A stretch of 64,000 nucleotides of DNA from Psychrosphaera sp. B3R10 (GTDB taxonomy: Bacteria; Pseudomonadota; Gammaproteobacteria; Enterobacterales; Alteromonadaceae), in NCBI RefSeq assembly GCF_018861025.1, contig NZ_JAHKQH010000001.1, positions 61,652-125,651 of the forward strand. The letters run 5' to 3'. How positions within the stretch are numbered: position 1 is the first letter of the stretch; each line of letters begins with the position of its first letter. Both the position numbers and the translations under genes were made by a program. The notes under the pieces were generated by a model that made no database searches, was not told the DNA's origin, and saw only the letters and a list, made by a program, of their open reading frames with translations. Of the stretch, positions 34,706 through 44,225 are shown piece after piece.

Positions 34706-37174
34706 TTAGAACTGATAAGAAACTGACGCTCCAATCGTTTGCGGGCGAGCGATAAAATCCTTTTGGTTATTACCGTAGAAGTTTTCAAAAACTCCTGTAT
34801 CGGTACTTAAATAACTGTCTGGGTAACTGCCCGTTACGCCTTCTTCATTACCAAGGTTTTTGATGTAAAACGAGAGCCCCCAGTCGTCTTTGATAAAGTT
34901 AACCGAAGCGTTCCAAATTGAAAACCCGTCAAACTCAGCATAAATCGCACTGGTTGGAACGACGGAGTTTGTCGACTCTGACTGGTAATAGCCCGACAAG
35001 CGACTCGTCATTTCAATGTCATTGGTAATCTCGGTGGTATGACTAATATTGAACGACAACACATGTTCGGCTACGCCAGGCAGCTGCTGGCCGGCTTCTG
35101 CGGTAACCGACAGACTCTGTGGTTGGATCAAATCATCAGTTAATTCAGCCTTGGTAAAAGCATAACCCACGCGCATGGTAATATCGTCTGTAAGTGCCAC
35201 ACTTGACTCAAGTTCCAGACCCGATGTCTCCGCCGCAATACCATTTTGAGCCATGAAAAATGCCCACCATGCGGTGCCAGTATTCAGTTGTGGATCATCC
35301 CATTTAACCATATAAACGTCGGCTGAATAGGTGAACCCGCGGGCAAAACCTTTAACGCCCAGTTCATAGTTTTTCACTGTATCTTTACCATAGGTTTCGA
35401 CCGACTCTGGATTGAGTTCAGCAAAAGGTCCATCAGTTGGTATTGCGTTCGACCCACCGCGACGGAACCCTTCAGAATAAGTGGCGTAGACCATATTATT
35501 ATCATTAATGTCATACGATAAATTGAGTTTAACTAATACATCACTTTCTTCCTGTGTCGGGAATGGCACAGATTCAATTTCTCGCGCTTGACCATAATAG
35601 GCGTCAATTGCGGTGTTGTTTTTCAGTGTATTATCAAACCAACGTGCCCCTACCGTAGCCCTAAAGTCATCACTAAATTTGTAGGTCAGTTCGCCATAAA
35701 TCGCTAGATCTTCAAATGTTTCGTGGCGAATATACGTTAAATCTTTATCCGTTGGCGCACCTACCCACCAGCGCGGAGCGCCACTGGCATTCACATCCGC
35801 AGCGCCATAATATTCGATACCCCGTAAATGACTTAAGTTTGTGGTAACACGCTCTTGGTCCATGTAATACACACCGGCTATCCAGTCTATTTTACTGTTT
35901 GGATCTTCATTGGATACCAATCGAAATTCTTGTACTAATGCTTTATCTTCAAATCCTGCTTCAACATGAGATGCCGGTCTAGGATTGCCGGTATACCACG
36001 CATTGTACCAATCTCGTCCGCCAGAAACCCATAAACTGGTATTGTCGCGCCAGCCTGAACCTTGATGATCATATGAGGATGTATTAGACGTTAATGTGGC
36101 AAAACCAAAGTCTGCTTCAATTTCCATACTTGTTAGATTTACATCTCGTTCAGACGGTTCTAATAATGTCGCCCCGTGTTCGTAATCATCATAAACATTG
36201 CCGTTATAGTCGGCACCGCGTGTAACAGCTCGGCGACCACCAACTTCATCAGTTTGAAAATGGTGAGTTAATGTCAGTTGCACATCATCCGTAATCGCAA
36301 TTCCGTAAGCGGCTTTAAAGTAAGTAATATCGACACTGTCTACGTCTTTTTGGCTGTGGTAACACGAGCCATTATTAACAAGTTCACTAGTAGTTAAAGC
36401 GCTACTGCTCGCTGAAACACAAGAACCATTATCTGCTTTAACTAACGGTACGCCTTCGTCATCGAGTTGATAAAGGTTTGGCATGTCGATAATGCCGTCG
36501 TTATTTAACTTTCCAACCACAAATCGTACAGCGGACTTGTCATTGATAGGCATATTAAACATGGCATCCAAGGTCATGTTATTACCGTCAGAGCCGTCTG
36601 TTTTGCTTAAGTCGAGTTTTAAGCTGCCTTCTGTTATTTCAGGATCTGGCTTATTCATAACATAACGTACCGTGCCACCTAAAGCGCCTGAGCCGTAAAG
36701 TGTCCCCTGCGGCCCGCGAAGTACTTCAACACGTTCAATATCTTTTAATAAAAAATTGGCAAATATTGGTGTCGCATCAACATAACTTGAAACGGTAGGC
36801 ACCGTCGATTGACCCACATCGGCCCCTGAAATACCACTTTCGACATTAATACCACGAATAATCATGCTGTTTGTTGTACCACCATTTCGGTGACCTTTAT
36901 CAACAATCGTTATGCCCGCAACGTTTCTCAGCAATTCTGCGCTATCTGATATGTTCTGGTCTTCAATATCGCTGCCTAATACCGACGAGATATTAAAAGG
37001 CAATTCTTCTTGGGACACTTTACGATGGGTTGCCGTCACTTTGATGCGTTCGATATCGCCTTTTTCGACTTGAGTGTCTGCTTGTTGCTCTGCAGCCAAA
37101 GACGAAAACGACATTACTAAAGCTGCGCTAACGGCGCTGGTTATAACAGACTTTTTAAACGTTGCATTTTTCAT
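34706..37174 (-). CDS. TonB-dependent outer-membrane receptor
   Basis: An 822-residue receptor with a signal peptide (MKNATFKKSVITSAVSAALVMSFSSLAAEQ), a possible TonB box around ERIKVTATHRK, a plug domain (GITIVDKGHRNGG, ERVEVLRGPQGTLYGSGALGGTVRYV) and a 22-strand barrel ending in the outer-membrane Phe (GASVSYQF). Plug and barrel resemble receptors annotated as catecholate-siderophore or nutrient transporters; iron is not indicated, since no Fur-type site was seen. A direct-repeat operator at 37250-37282 is shared with the upstream amidase gene, suggesting uptake of an organic nitrogen compound. Confidence 0.9.
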   Translation of the reverse strand: MKNATFKKSVITSAVSAALVMSFSSLAAEQQADTQVEKGDIERIKVTATHRKVSQEELPFNISSVLGSDIEDQNISDSAELLRNVAGITIVDKGHRNGGTTNSMIIRGINVESGISGADVGQSTVPTVSSYVDATPIFANFLLKDIERVEVLRGPQGTLYGSGALGGTVRYVMNKPDPEITEGSLKLDLSKTDGSDGNNMTLDAMFNMPINDKSAVRFVVGKLNNDGIIDMPNLYQLDDEGVPLVKADNGSCVSASSSALTTSELVNNGSCYHSQKDVDSVDITYFKAAYGIAITDDVQLTLTHHFQTDEVGGRRAVTRGADYNGNVYDDYEHGATLLEPSERDVNLTSMEIEADFGFATLTSNTSSYDHQGSGWRDNTSLWVSGGRDWYNAWYTGNPRPASHVEAGFEDKALVQEFRLVSNEDPNSKIDWIAGVYYMDQERVTTNLSHLRGIEYYGAADVNASGAPRWWVGAPTDKDLTYIRHETFEDLAIYGELTYKFSDDFRATVGARWFDNTLKNNTAIDAYYGQAREIESVPFPTQEESDVLVKLNLSYDINDNNMVYATYSEGFRRGGSNAIPTDGPFAELNPESVETYGKDTVKNYELGVKGFARGFTYSADVYMVKWDDPQLNTGTAWWAFFMAQNGIAAETSGLELESSVALTDDITMRVGYAFTKAELTDDLIQPQSLSVTAEAGQQLPGVAEHVLSFNISHTTEITNDIEMTSRLSGYYQSESTNSVVPTSAIYAEFDGFSIWNASVNFIKDDWGLSFYIKNLGNEEGVTGSYPDSYLSTDTGVFENFYGNNQKDFIARPQTIGASVSYQF

Positions 37175-37249
37175 GTTATGGTTCCAAATTTGTTGTTGTT
37201 TTATTTTTAACCTGCATTCGAGATTAGACTAGCAAGCGTTGCTAACGGT

Positions 37250-37282
37250 AGTACCAGTTTTCGCTCATCTATAAGTCCAGTT
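37250..37282 (-). promoter_or_regulatory. Putative MocR-type direct-repeat operator before the TonB receptor gene
   Basis: Read on the minus strand, AACTGGACTTATA is followed by AACTGGTACTA with exactly 23 bases between the starts of the AACTGG copies. The same arrangement precedes the amidase gene at 38227-38259. CTGG-type direct repeats are known for MocR-family regulators such as TauR, and a MocR gene is adjacent. It lies about 75-110 bases before the receptor ATG, where a promoter would be. Confidence 0.6.
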
Positions 37283-37289
37283 GTCAAAA

Positions 37290-38147
37290 TCACGAATTAT
37301 CTGCGTTGTCTTGCAATGGCACAGTCAATGGCCCAAGTGAATCTAGGTAATCTGTATCTTTTTTTGTTAATTTACTGAAATTTATAGGGTTATCCCGTAA
37401 GCTTTTGAGTGGTTGGCCTAACCCTAACCCGCCCCGAGTTCGAACCCGTTTGACTCGCTCAAAATCAATTTCAATTGGAATAATTTCTTCGCCGATATTG
37501 GCTTGATAGATAACATTGCCATCTGGCTCTACGACGATGGACTGCCCTGTGCCGTAGGGTTCCGACGCATTAATACCAAACACATAACATTGGTTCATCA
37601 CTGCGGTTGACTGCGACATGATTAATTCTAATGGTCTATCAATAGTGCCGGTTAGAGTTGGAAAAATAAGTACGTCTGCACCGTCACAAACCATAGCTCT
37701 AGCCACTTCTGGAAACCAAAGATCGTAACAAATTGCAATGCCGATACGCCCCCCTGGCACGTCAAAAGTCACTATGTCTGACCCTTCCTTTACACCTGAT
37801 TCATAAGGTAAAAATGGAAATATCTTACGATAACGTGTGACTATTTCACCGAGGTTATTGATCACCGTTGAGGTATTGTAAATGTCATCACCGTCCTGCT
37901 CATACTGAGAACCTGTGATTAACCATACGTTATTGTCTATGCACAATTTTTGATAATGATGTTCGGCCTGACTGGGGAAACTCGATGCGTATTTTTTTTC
38001 TGGCCCGTAGGTACAAAGCTCAGTTAAAACAATCATGTCAACCCAGGGAAACCGCTTTTTGGTTTTGACTATGTGTTTTGAAATAACATCTAAATTGTCG
38101 CCGCTTTCTAATTTTAATTGCAGTCCTGCAATTGAAAAATGACTCAT
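37290..38147 (-). CDS. Carbon-nitrogen hydrolase (nitrilase superfamily amidase)
   Basis: A 285-residue cytoplasmic amidase. The Glu-Lys-Cys triad is visible: Glu in VLTELCTYGP, Lys in RYRKIFPF and Cys in IAICYDLWFPE. The family hydrolyses amides, including N-carbamoyl amines and omega-amides. ATG at 38147 was preferred to an in-frame GTG four codons upstream. Context (MocR regulator, TonB receptor, gabT, gabD) suggests it releases ammonia from an amide whose product enters GABA degradation; the true substrate is not shown by the sequence. Confidence 0.85.
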   Translation of the reverse strand: MSHFSIAGLQLKLESGDNLDVISKHIVKTKKRFPWVDMIVLTELCTYGPEKKYASSFPSQAEHHYQKLCIDNNVWLITGSQYEQDGDDIYNTSTVINNLGEIVTRYRKIFPFLPYESGVKEGSDIVTFDVPGGRIGIAICYDLWFPEVARAMVCDGADVLIFPTLTGTIDRPLELIMSQSTAVMNQCYVFGINASEPYGTGQSIVVEPDGNVIYQANIGEEIIPIEIDFERVKRVRTRGGLGLGQPLKSLRDNPINFSKLTKKDTDYLDSLGPLTVPLQDNADNS

Positions 38148-38226
38148 AAATACACTCACGGTTAAATTGACGTAATAACGTAGTTGTTTGTGTATTTAAT
38201 GTACGTGCTGAATTGCAAGATAGGTT

Positions 38227-38259
38227 AGTACCAGTTTGAAGTTAGTTATAGGGCCAGTT
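38227..38259 (-). promoter_or_regulatory. Putative MocR-type direct-repeat operator before the amidase gene
   Basis: On the minus strand AACTGGCCCTATA and AACTGGTACTA occur 23 bases apart, the same layout as at 37250-37282. It lies 80-112 bases upstream of the amidase ATG, between that gene and the end of the MocR gene. Confidence 0.6.
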
Positions 38260-38294
38260 TAACCAAACTGATAATTGAAGGACAACTGCAACAA

Positions 38295-40106
38295 CTAGGT
38301 GATCTCTCCTATAATGTCGAGCTCTCGAACAAAACAATAATTTTGATCAAACCATTTCATCTGTTCTCCGTCTTGAACTACATAAAAACATTTCTCTTCA
38401 CCGTAACCCCATAAGTCCCATTTACGATAGTATTTACCGCCTTCAATCCACCAGTGACCGCTATCATATTCATCATCTTTGCCGCCGGTATGGCCCAGCA
38501 TCGTGCCGTCGGCCAACAAATCTATGGTGCAAGGCACACCGTAAACCATCTGACATTCGAGTCGAACATTGGTTAAGGCTTGTTTGAGTTTTTCGCCGGT
38601 TAACAGTCGACCTTTAGCGTTAGTTAACTTCTCTTCGAATTCTTCGGTTAGTTGGTGAATTAAATCAGCGAGTTTTTTAACCCCTATTTGAATTCGCTCG
38701 TTTGGAATGCTGGTTATGCCCATTCTAAAACAATTTTCAGGGTAATCTGATTTGGCAAAATAACGTTTAACTGGTTCTATTAAAATGCCTTTAGCCGCTG
38801 CTTGCTCACGCAAATGTTCGCCGTCTAACTCTTTTGGTCCGGTGATCCAATACGCTGTCCCACCTTGAATGGGTCCAGTATCAACGCAATTAGGTAAATA
38901 GATGTTAAGTGCTTCACGCAGGCTTAACCAGCGTTCAAAAAATAACTTGTGGAGTTGCATCATGTACGCATCGTAATAACCTAAAGACAAGAAGTACGCC
39001 ACAGCACGCTGATTATTTAAAGGGGGATTGCGTAACATTAGTTTACGGAGCTTTTTGAGTTCCAATATTACTGACGCCTCTGCGACTACAAACCCCATTT
39101 GTATGCCAGAAGCCAAAACTTTGGATAAACAAGAAATATACACCACTCGATTTTCAGTATCTAAACTTCGTAATGCTGGGTGGGGTTGGCCTAAAAAGTT
39201 ACTTTCAAATTCAAAGTCGTCTTCGATAATGATTAGGTCTTGTTCCTGCGCTTTTTTAAGCAGCTGATCACGCCGTTCCATCGACATAGTGACACTTGTT
39301 GGCGTCTGATGACTTGGCGTGACATAAACCGCATTACACTCATTAAGCGTGTCGTTTACCACCATGCCGTTGTTATCAACGTCTTGGTATCTAAGTGACG
39401 CACCGCGTTGCAGCAACAATTCACGCATTTCAGGATAACCCGGTTCTTCAACCGCAACAGTCACTGACTTATCAACAAACAACTCGGCCACTAAGTATAA
39501 AGCTTGTTGGGAGCCTACTGTAATTAGAATTTCATCTTTAGACGCTTGAATACCCCGCCGAGGAAGGATTTTGGTTCTGATCTCATCGAGTAACATAGGA
39601 TCGTCTTCCCCCTGCAATTCAGACCATTGAAAGATCTCTTTGGTGGCATTTGCTTTGTTAGTTGCTTCGCGCCATTCACGAACCGGATATAATGACGAGT
39701 CAAATTTTCCGTCAATAAATGGGTAGATATAACTGCGCCAATTAGCAGGGCTAGATGTGGCATTTGTTGTCGCGACCGCCCCTTTGAACTTATGACTATA
39801 ATTACTTGGGGCAAGTTTGTTATTCGTCGCCAGGGATTTTCCCACACGACCTTGTTGCAACGCTTCACTAACGTAAATACCACTGCGCTCGCGGCTGACA
39901 ATATATCCTTCATCAAGTAAGGTTTGATATACCAAAACAACGGTATTACGTGAGACTTCTAACTGCTTTGCTAATACACGAGTCGACGGGAGTTTGCTGC
40001 CCGCTGAAAACGCACCAATAAGAATGCCTTCCACTAATTTGCGGCGGATCTGACTTTGCAGGCTTTCTTCACTGTCGTGTTCGATGTGTATTAGTCGGCT
40101 CAACAT
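38295..40106 (-). CDS. MocR/GabR-type regulator with extra C-terminal domain
   Basis: A 603-residue fusion: a GntR winged helix (residues 1-75; GAFSAGSKLPSTRVLAKQLEVSRNTVVLVYQTLLDEGYI), a class-I aminotransferase-like domain (about 130-490) and a roughly 100-residue C-terminal extension not found in GabR or PdxR, which usually end near 470-500. The PLP-lysine region reads SCLSKVLASGIQMGF, keeping Lys but with Gln where the phosphate-binding Arg of the usual PGLRLG motif stands. FRMGIT keeps the carboxylate-binding Arg. The extension has DGTMLGHTGG, DSGHWWIEGGKYYRKW and a CFYV..D..KWFD run. Its gene lies between the amidase and gabT and probably controls both sides. Confidence 0.88.
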   Translation of the reverse strand: MLSRLIHIEHDSEESLQSQIRRKLVEGILIGAFSAGSKLPSTRVLAKQLEVSRNTVVLVYQTLLDEGYIVSRERSGIYVSEALQQGRVGKSLATNNKLAPSNYSHKFKGAVATTNATSSPANWRSYIYPFIDGKFDSSLYPVREWREATNKANATKEIFQWSELQGEDDPMLLDEIRTKILPRRGIQASKDEILITVGSQQALYLVAELFVDKSVTVAVEEPGYPEMRELLLQRGASLRYQDVDNNGMVVNDTLNECNAVYVTPSHQTPTSVTMSMERRDQLLKKAQEQDLIIIEDDFEFESNFLGQPHPALRSLDTENRVVYISCLSKVLASGIQMGFVVAEASVILELKKLRKLMLRNPPLNNQRAVAYFLSLGYYDAYMMQLHKLFFERWLSLREALNIYLPNCVDTGPIQGGTAYWITGPKELDGEHLREQAAAKGILIEPVKRYFAKSDYPENCFRMGITSIPNERIQIGVKKLADLIHQLTEEFEEKLTNAKGRLLTGEKLKQALTNVRLECQMVYGVPCTIDLLADGTMLGHTGGKDDEYDSGHWWIEGGKYYRKWDLWGYGEEKCFYVVQDGEQMKWFDQNYCFVRELDIIGEIT

Positions 40107-40144
40107 GGTCTTTGATCTTCTCCCCGATAAACGGACACGTTAAT

Positions 40145-40183
40145 AAAGTTTGTTATAACTGATTGTCAGTTATAACAAACTTT
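40145..40183. promoter_or_regulatory. Perfect 39-bp palindrome between gabT and the MocR gene
   Basis: AAAGTTTGTTATAACTGA and its exact reverse complement flank TTG, giving 18-bp perfect arms. Each arm contains GTTATAAC, itself a palindrome, 17 bases apart. It lies 39 bases upstream of the MocR-type gene and 44 bases beyond gabT on the same strand. It may be an autoregulatory operator or, being long, a terminator for gabT, though the stem is AT-rich and the T-run after it is short. Confidence 0.75.
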
Positions 40184-40227
40184 GTCTAAAACACACAAAC
40201 ATCTCACACATACCTAAACGTTAACTC

Positions 40228-41508
40228 TTACGATGCCAACTTAGTAAAAAGCTGCTCAAATTTGCTTAAGCCTTCTTCTAGGGTGTTATCGTCTATGGTC
40301 AATGCAGGCAAAAATCGGATCACATTGCCGTAAAAACCACAGGCCAATAGTATGAGTCCGGCATCTGCGGCACCGGCGATTATCGCCTGAGTGAGCGCTG
40401 TGTTAGGTTGCTCTGCATCGCCGTTAGCAACAAGCTCTATTGCAATCATGGCACCTTGATTTCGCACTTCTAAAATCAACTTTGGATGCGCTTGTTGTAA
40501 TGCTGTTAGCCTTTGGTTAAATACCTCGCCAATTTTATTAGCGCGTTCAACTAGGTTCTCTTTGGCAATGATGTCTAATACCGCCAACGCCGCAGCACAT
40601 GCCACCGGTGAACCACCATATGTACCACCTAAACCACCTGGCAATGGCGCATCCATCACGTCGCTTTTGCCAACCACAGCCGCGATTGGAAAACCACCTG
40701 CAATACCCTTTGCCATTGTCATTAAGTCGGCTTCAACCCCTGCATGTTCAAAGCTGAACATCTTGCCGGTACGGCCAAAACCGGTTTGAATTTCATCGGC
40801 AATTAACATGATCCCATGGTCGTCGCATAACTTTCTAAGGGCCTGTAAAAACTCGGCTGGAGCCGCATAAAAACCACCTTCTCCCTGCACTGGTTCAACA
40901 ATAATGGCTGCTACATCAGTCGGTGCAATGTCCACCTTAAACAGGTTTTCAATGGCTTTGAGAGACTGTTGAACTGTTACGCCATGCGCCTCCATCGGAT
41001 AAGGTGCATGGAAAATATCACCGGGAAATGGCCCAAATAGGTTTTTGTAGGGCGTGATTTTACCAGTCAGTGCCATGGTCATATTCGTACGCCCATGGAA
41101 CCCACCATTAAACGCAATTACACCGCGGCGTTTAGTTTGTGCTCTTGCTATTTTGATGCAATTTTCAACAGCTTCTGCGCCAGTAGAAACAAATATCGCC
41201 TTTTTGTCACTGTTACCGGGCGCTAGACTTGTTAATTTTTCGGCTAGCTCAACAGCCACTTCATAAGGATTAACCATGACGCAGGTATGACTAAATTTGT
41301 CGACCTGCGCTTTTACCGCGTTAATCACTTTTGGATGACTATGGCCGGTATTACATACCGCAATACCTGTTCCAAAGTCGATGTAACGTTTGCCTTCAAC
41401 ATCCCATACTTCGGAGTTAAGCGCTCGCTCAACGTAAACCGGATATACATTGCCTTGACCGCGGGCGATGACCTTGCTCTTTCTATTTTGTAATTGTTGA
41501 TTGTTCAT
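40228..41508 (-). CDS. gabT: 4-aminobutyrate aminotransferase
   Basis: A 426-residue class-III aminotransferase converting GABA and 2-oxoglutarate to succinic semialdehyde and glutamate. Diagnostic stretches are FGTGIAVCNTGHSHPKV, STGAEAVENCIKIAR, ADEIQTGFGRTGKMFSFEHAGVEADLMTMAKGIAGGFPI with the PLP Lys in MAKG, and the C-terminal VIRFLPAL. It follows gabD by 39 bases in the same direction, the standard gabDT pair. It lies directly upstream of the MocR-type gene. Confidence 0.93.
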   Translation of the reverse strand: MNNQQLQNRKSKVIARGQGNVYPVYVERALNSEVWDVEGKRYIDFGTGIAVCNTGHSHPKVINAVKAQVDKFSHTCVMVNPYEVAVELAEKLTSLAPGNSDKKAIFVSTGAEAVENCIKIARAQTKRRGVIAFNGGFHGRTNMTMALTGKITPYKNLFGPFPGDIFHAPYPMEAHGVTVQQSLKAIENLFKVDIAPTDVAAIIVEPVQGEGGFYAAPAEFLQALRKLCDDHGIMLIADEIQTGFGRTGKMFSFEHAGVEADLMTMAKGIAGGFPIAAVVGKSDVMDAPLPGGLGGTYGGSPVACAAALAVLDIIAKENLVERANKIGEVFNQRLTALQQAHPKLILEVRNQGAMIAIELVANGDAEQPNTALTQAIIAGAADAGLILLACGFYGNVIRFLPALTIDDNTLEEGLSKFEQLFTKLAS

Positions 41509-41547
41509 TTTATTTACTCTAATTCGTATTGATTAATGACAGGTCTA

Positions 41548-43002
41548 TTAACTCAGGCCACCCATGCACAGGTATTTAATTTCTAGATAATCATCTAGCC
41601 CATACTTTGAACCTTCACGGCCACTCCCCGATTGTTTTACGCCACCAAAAGGTGCTGCTGCGTTAGAAATAAGACCTTCGTTTATACCGACCATGCCGTA
41701 TTCAAGACCTTCTGCCACCCGCCAAATTCTACCGATATCTCTGGCATAAAAATAAGAAGCAAGACCGTATTCGGTAGCGTTGGCCATATCGATGACCTCT
41801 TGTTCTGTCTCAAAAGTAATAATGGGGGTTATCGGGCCAAATATTTCATTGGCGGCCACGGGCATGTCATTGGTGACCTGAGTCAACACGGTCGGTTGAT
41901 AGAAATTGTCGCCGGCGGGTGAGCGCACGCCGCCCAATAAGACTTTTGCACCTGCCTTAACTGAATCAAGCACTAACTTGTCGACATCATCTACTGCGTT
42001 TTTAGCGATCATAGGGCCAATTACAACCCCCTCTTCTACGCCATTGCCAATTTTGAATTGCGCGACAGCTGCGACAAATTTGTCGGTAAATACCTTCGCA
42101 ATGTCTTTTTGAACAAAGATACGATTAGTACACACACATGTTTGACCAGCGTTGCGGTATTTTGAAACCAAAGCCCCTTGCACCGCCGCGTCGATATCGG
42201 CATCGTCAAATACAATAAATGGTGCGTTACCACCGAGTTCCATCGATACTTTTTTAACGCTCGTGGCACATTGCGCGATGAGTTGTTTGCCAACACCGGT
42301 AGACCCTGTAAACGTGAACTTAGCGACATCTGGATGTTCAGTGAGCACTTTCCCCATGCCTTTGGCATCTTCGCCGACAACAATATTAAACACTCCACCT
42401 GGGATACCGGCACGTTCTGCAAGTTCGGCCATTGCTAACGCCGATAATGGCGTTTGAGTTGCAGGACGCCCAACAAAAGTGCATCCCGCTGCAAGTGCAG
42501 CGGCGGCTTTTCTGGCAATCATCGCATTAGGGAAATTCCAAGGAGTTATAGAGGCCACAACACCAACGGGTTGCTTGATAATAACGATTCGTTTGTCACC
42601 CGACGGCGCAGGAATGGTATCGCCATAAACACGCTTGCCTTCTTCTGCGAACCATTCGATAAAAGAGGCGCCGTAGGCAATTTCGCCTTTCGCTTCGGCC
42701 AAAGGTTTGCCCTGTTCTAACGTTAAAATTCGAGCCAAATCGTCTTGATGTTCCATCATCAGGTTAAACCAATTTCTTAATAATACGGCTCGTTCTGCCG
42801 CCGACTTACTCGACCACGCTTTAAGTGCTGATTTGGCAGACTTAACCGCTAGCTCAGTTTCTATAACCCCCGCATTTGAGACGTTAATGAGCAACTCACC
42901 GGTGGCAGGGTTAACAACAGCAAACTCAGTTTCACTGCTGTGCCAGCTGCCATTAATATAAGAATACTGCTTGAGCAGTTGGTTATCGTTTAACTTATTC
43001 AT
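41548..43002 (-). CDS. gabD: Succinate-semialdehyde dehydrogenase
   Basis: A 484-residue aldehyde dehydrogenase oxidising succinic semialdehyde to succinate. The catalytic Glu is in [18 protein letters not shown] and the catalytic Cys in [27 protein letters not shown] and EIFGPITPI are conserved. The usual KPA motif, whose Lys contacts the cofactor, reads [11 protein letters not shown] here, an Arg substitution worth noting. Upstream of its start lies the promoter region shared with the divergent LysR gene. It works with gabT to feed GABA into the TCA cycle. Confidence 0.93.
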   Translation of the reverse strand: MNKLNDNQLLKQYSYINGSWHSSETEFAVVNPATGELLINVSNAGVIETELAVKSAKSALKAWSSKSAAERAVLLRNWFNLMMEHQDDLARILTLEQGKPLAEAKGEIAYGASFIEWFAEEGKRVYGDTIPAPSGDKRIVIIKQPVGVVASITPWNFPNAMIARKAAAALAAGCTFVGRPATQTPLSALAMAELAERAGIPGGVFNIVVGEDAKGMGKVLTEHPDVAKFTFTGSTGVGKQLIAQCATSVKKVSMELGGNAPFIVFDDADIDAAVQGALVSKYRNAGQTCVCTNRIFVQKDIAKVFTDKFVAAVAQFKIGNGVEEGVVIGPMIAKNAVDDVDKLVLDSVKAGAKVLLGGVRSPAGDNFYQPTVLTQVTNDMPVAANEIFGPITPIITFETEQEVIDMANATEYGLASYFYARDIGRIWRVAEGLEYGMVGINEGLISNAAAPFGGVKQSGSGREGSKYGLDDYLEIKYLCMGGLS

Positions 43003-43103
43003 TGGTCACTCCGGGTTCGATTATTTGAATCGCTTATCTAATGTTAGCTATTGAATATTATTTTTGACTCAGGTTAAATACAAAACATTAAACCTTTAGT
43101 TTG

Positions 43104-44042
43104 ATGTTGGTAAAACTAATGCAAAATAGATCTATCCTCCCAAAACCACTTTCAGAATATGATTTGCGGCTATTGAGAATTTTTGTCGCTGTGGTTGAAC
43201 ACAATGGGTTTGCCGCGGCGGCAAACACCTTGGGCATCACGCGTTCGACAATAAGCATTCATATGTCTAACTTAGAAACTCGAATGAAACTAACCCTTTG
43301 TTTACGTGGCCGAGGTGGGTTTTCGTTAACAGAAGATGGCCAAGTTATATACCGAGCCGTTATGGATTTGTTTGAATCTTTTGACGGTTTTTCACTGTTA
43401 GTTAATTCGTTAAGCCAAGAGCTTAGTGGCGAACTTGTGATCTTATGTGCAGATCAGTTAGATAATGCCAAGCAAACCAAACTCGCTGAGGTTATTCAAA
43501 AAGTCCATGAGCTGTCACCCAACCTTAATCTTGTTTTAGATGGCGATTCAATATCAGACGTAGAACGTGCATTACTCAAAGACAAAGCTCACATCGGTCT
43601 TATGCCGCGTTATCAACAAATTGAAGGATTAAATTACAAAGAAGTGTTTAGCGAAAAAATCTACTTATGTTGCAGCCATCAACATCCATTTTTTAATAAA
43701 ACTGACAACGAAATTACCGAACAAGACTTAGCCAGCGCAGATGCGGTTCATCCTGGCATTGATATAGACCTTGAAGGTCGTACGCAACTTAAAAAGCTAA
43801 ACTTGTCAGCTAAGGCATATCAATTTGATACGCGCAAGGCGATGATCATGTCCGGTTGTTATATCGGTTATTTGCCTCAAAGTTTTATCCAACACGACCT
43901 TAACTTAGGGTTAATGCGGATAATTAAACCAAGTCAGTGCTTTTACCCTTTTAGCCTATTTATGGTCTCCAAGAAGAATCCAAGAGATAACCGTAAAGTG
44001 GAACTAATCACCAACATATTTAATCAAGTGTTTGATCCCTAA
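43104..44042 (+). CDS. LysR-family regulator, divergent from gabD
   Basis: About 312 residues. The N-terminal winged helix reads YDLRLLRIFVAVVEHNGFAAAANTLGITRSTISIHMSNLETRM, followed by the LysR substrate-binding domain (about 100-300). The start is uncertain (ATG at 43104 or 43119; neither has a strong ribosome-binding site). Being divergent from gabD with a short shared intergenic region, it is the likely direct regulator of gabDT, with the effector probably GABA or a related compound. Confidence 0.85.
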   Translation: MLVKLMQNRSILPKPLSEYDLRLLRIFVAVVEHNGFAAAANTLGITRSTISIHMSNLETRMKLTLCLRGRGGFSLTEDGQVIYRAVMDLFESFDGFSLLVNSLSQELSGELVILCADQLDNAKQTKLAEVIQKVHELSPNLNLVLDGDSISDVERALLKDKAHIGLMPRYQQIEGLNYKEVFSEKIYLCCSHQHPFFNKTDNEITEQDLASADAVHPGIDIDLEGRTQLKKLNLSAKAYQFDTRKAMIMSGCYIGYLPQSFIQHDLNLGLMRIIKPSQCFYPFSLFMVSKKNPRDNRKVELITNIFNQVFDP

Positions 44043-44225
44043 TGGGTCCTCCTACCGCATATTAGAATGCCTATATTCATTACGGTTAAAAGGCGTCATC
44101 GCAAGTAGTTATTGTGCATTACGAGAAACTAAAATCTGAGCTTCTAAGCTTTCATTTTTAATTAGCAGTAAGTCTCAGAACACGGTACGATCGGGTTTTC
44201 TGTTGTTATTAGTAATCAAAACATT

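Noticed and set aside
39524..39940. 138-residue frame inside the MocR-type gene
   Set aside because: Same strand, shifted frame, wholly inside a gene with clear domains; no start signal.
43018..43032. LysR operator CGATT-N5-AATCG near the gabD start
   Set aside because: Only 5-bp arms and only 16-30 bases before the start codon, too close for a normal LysR activation site; chance cannot be excluded.
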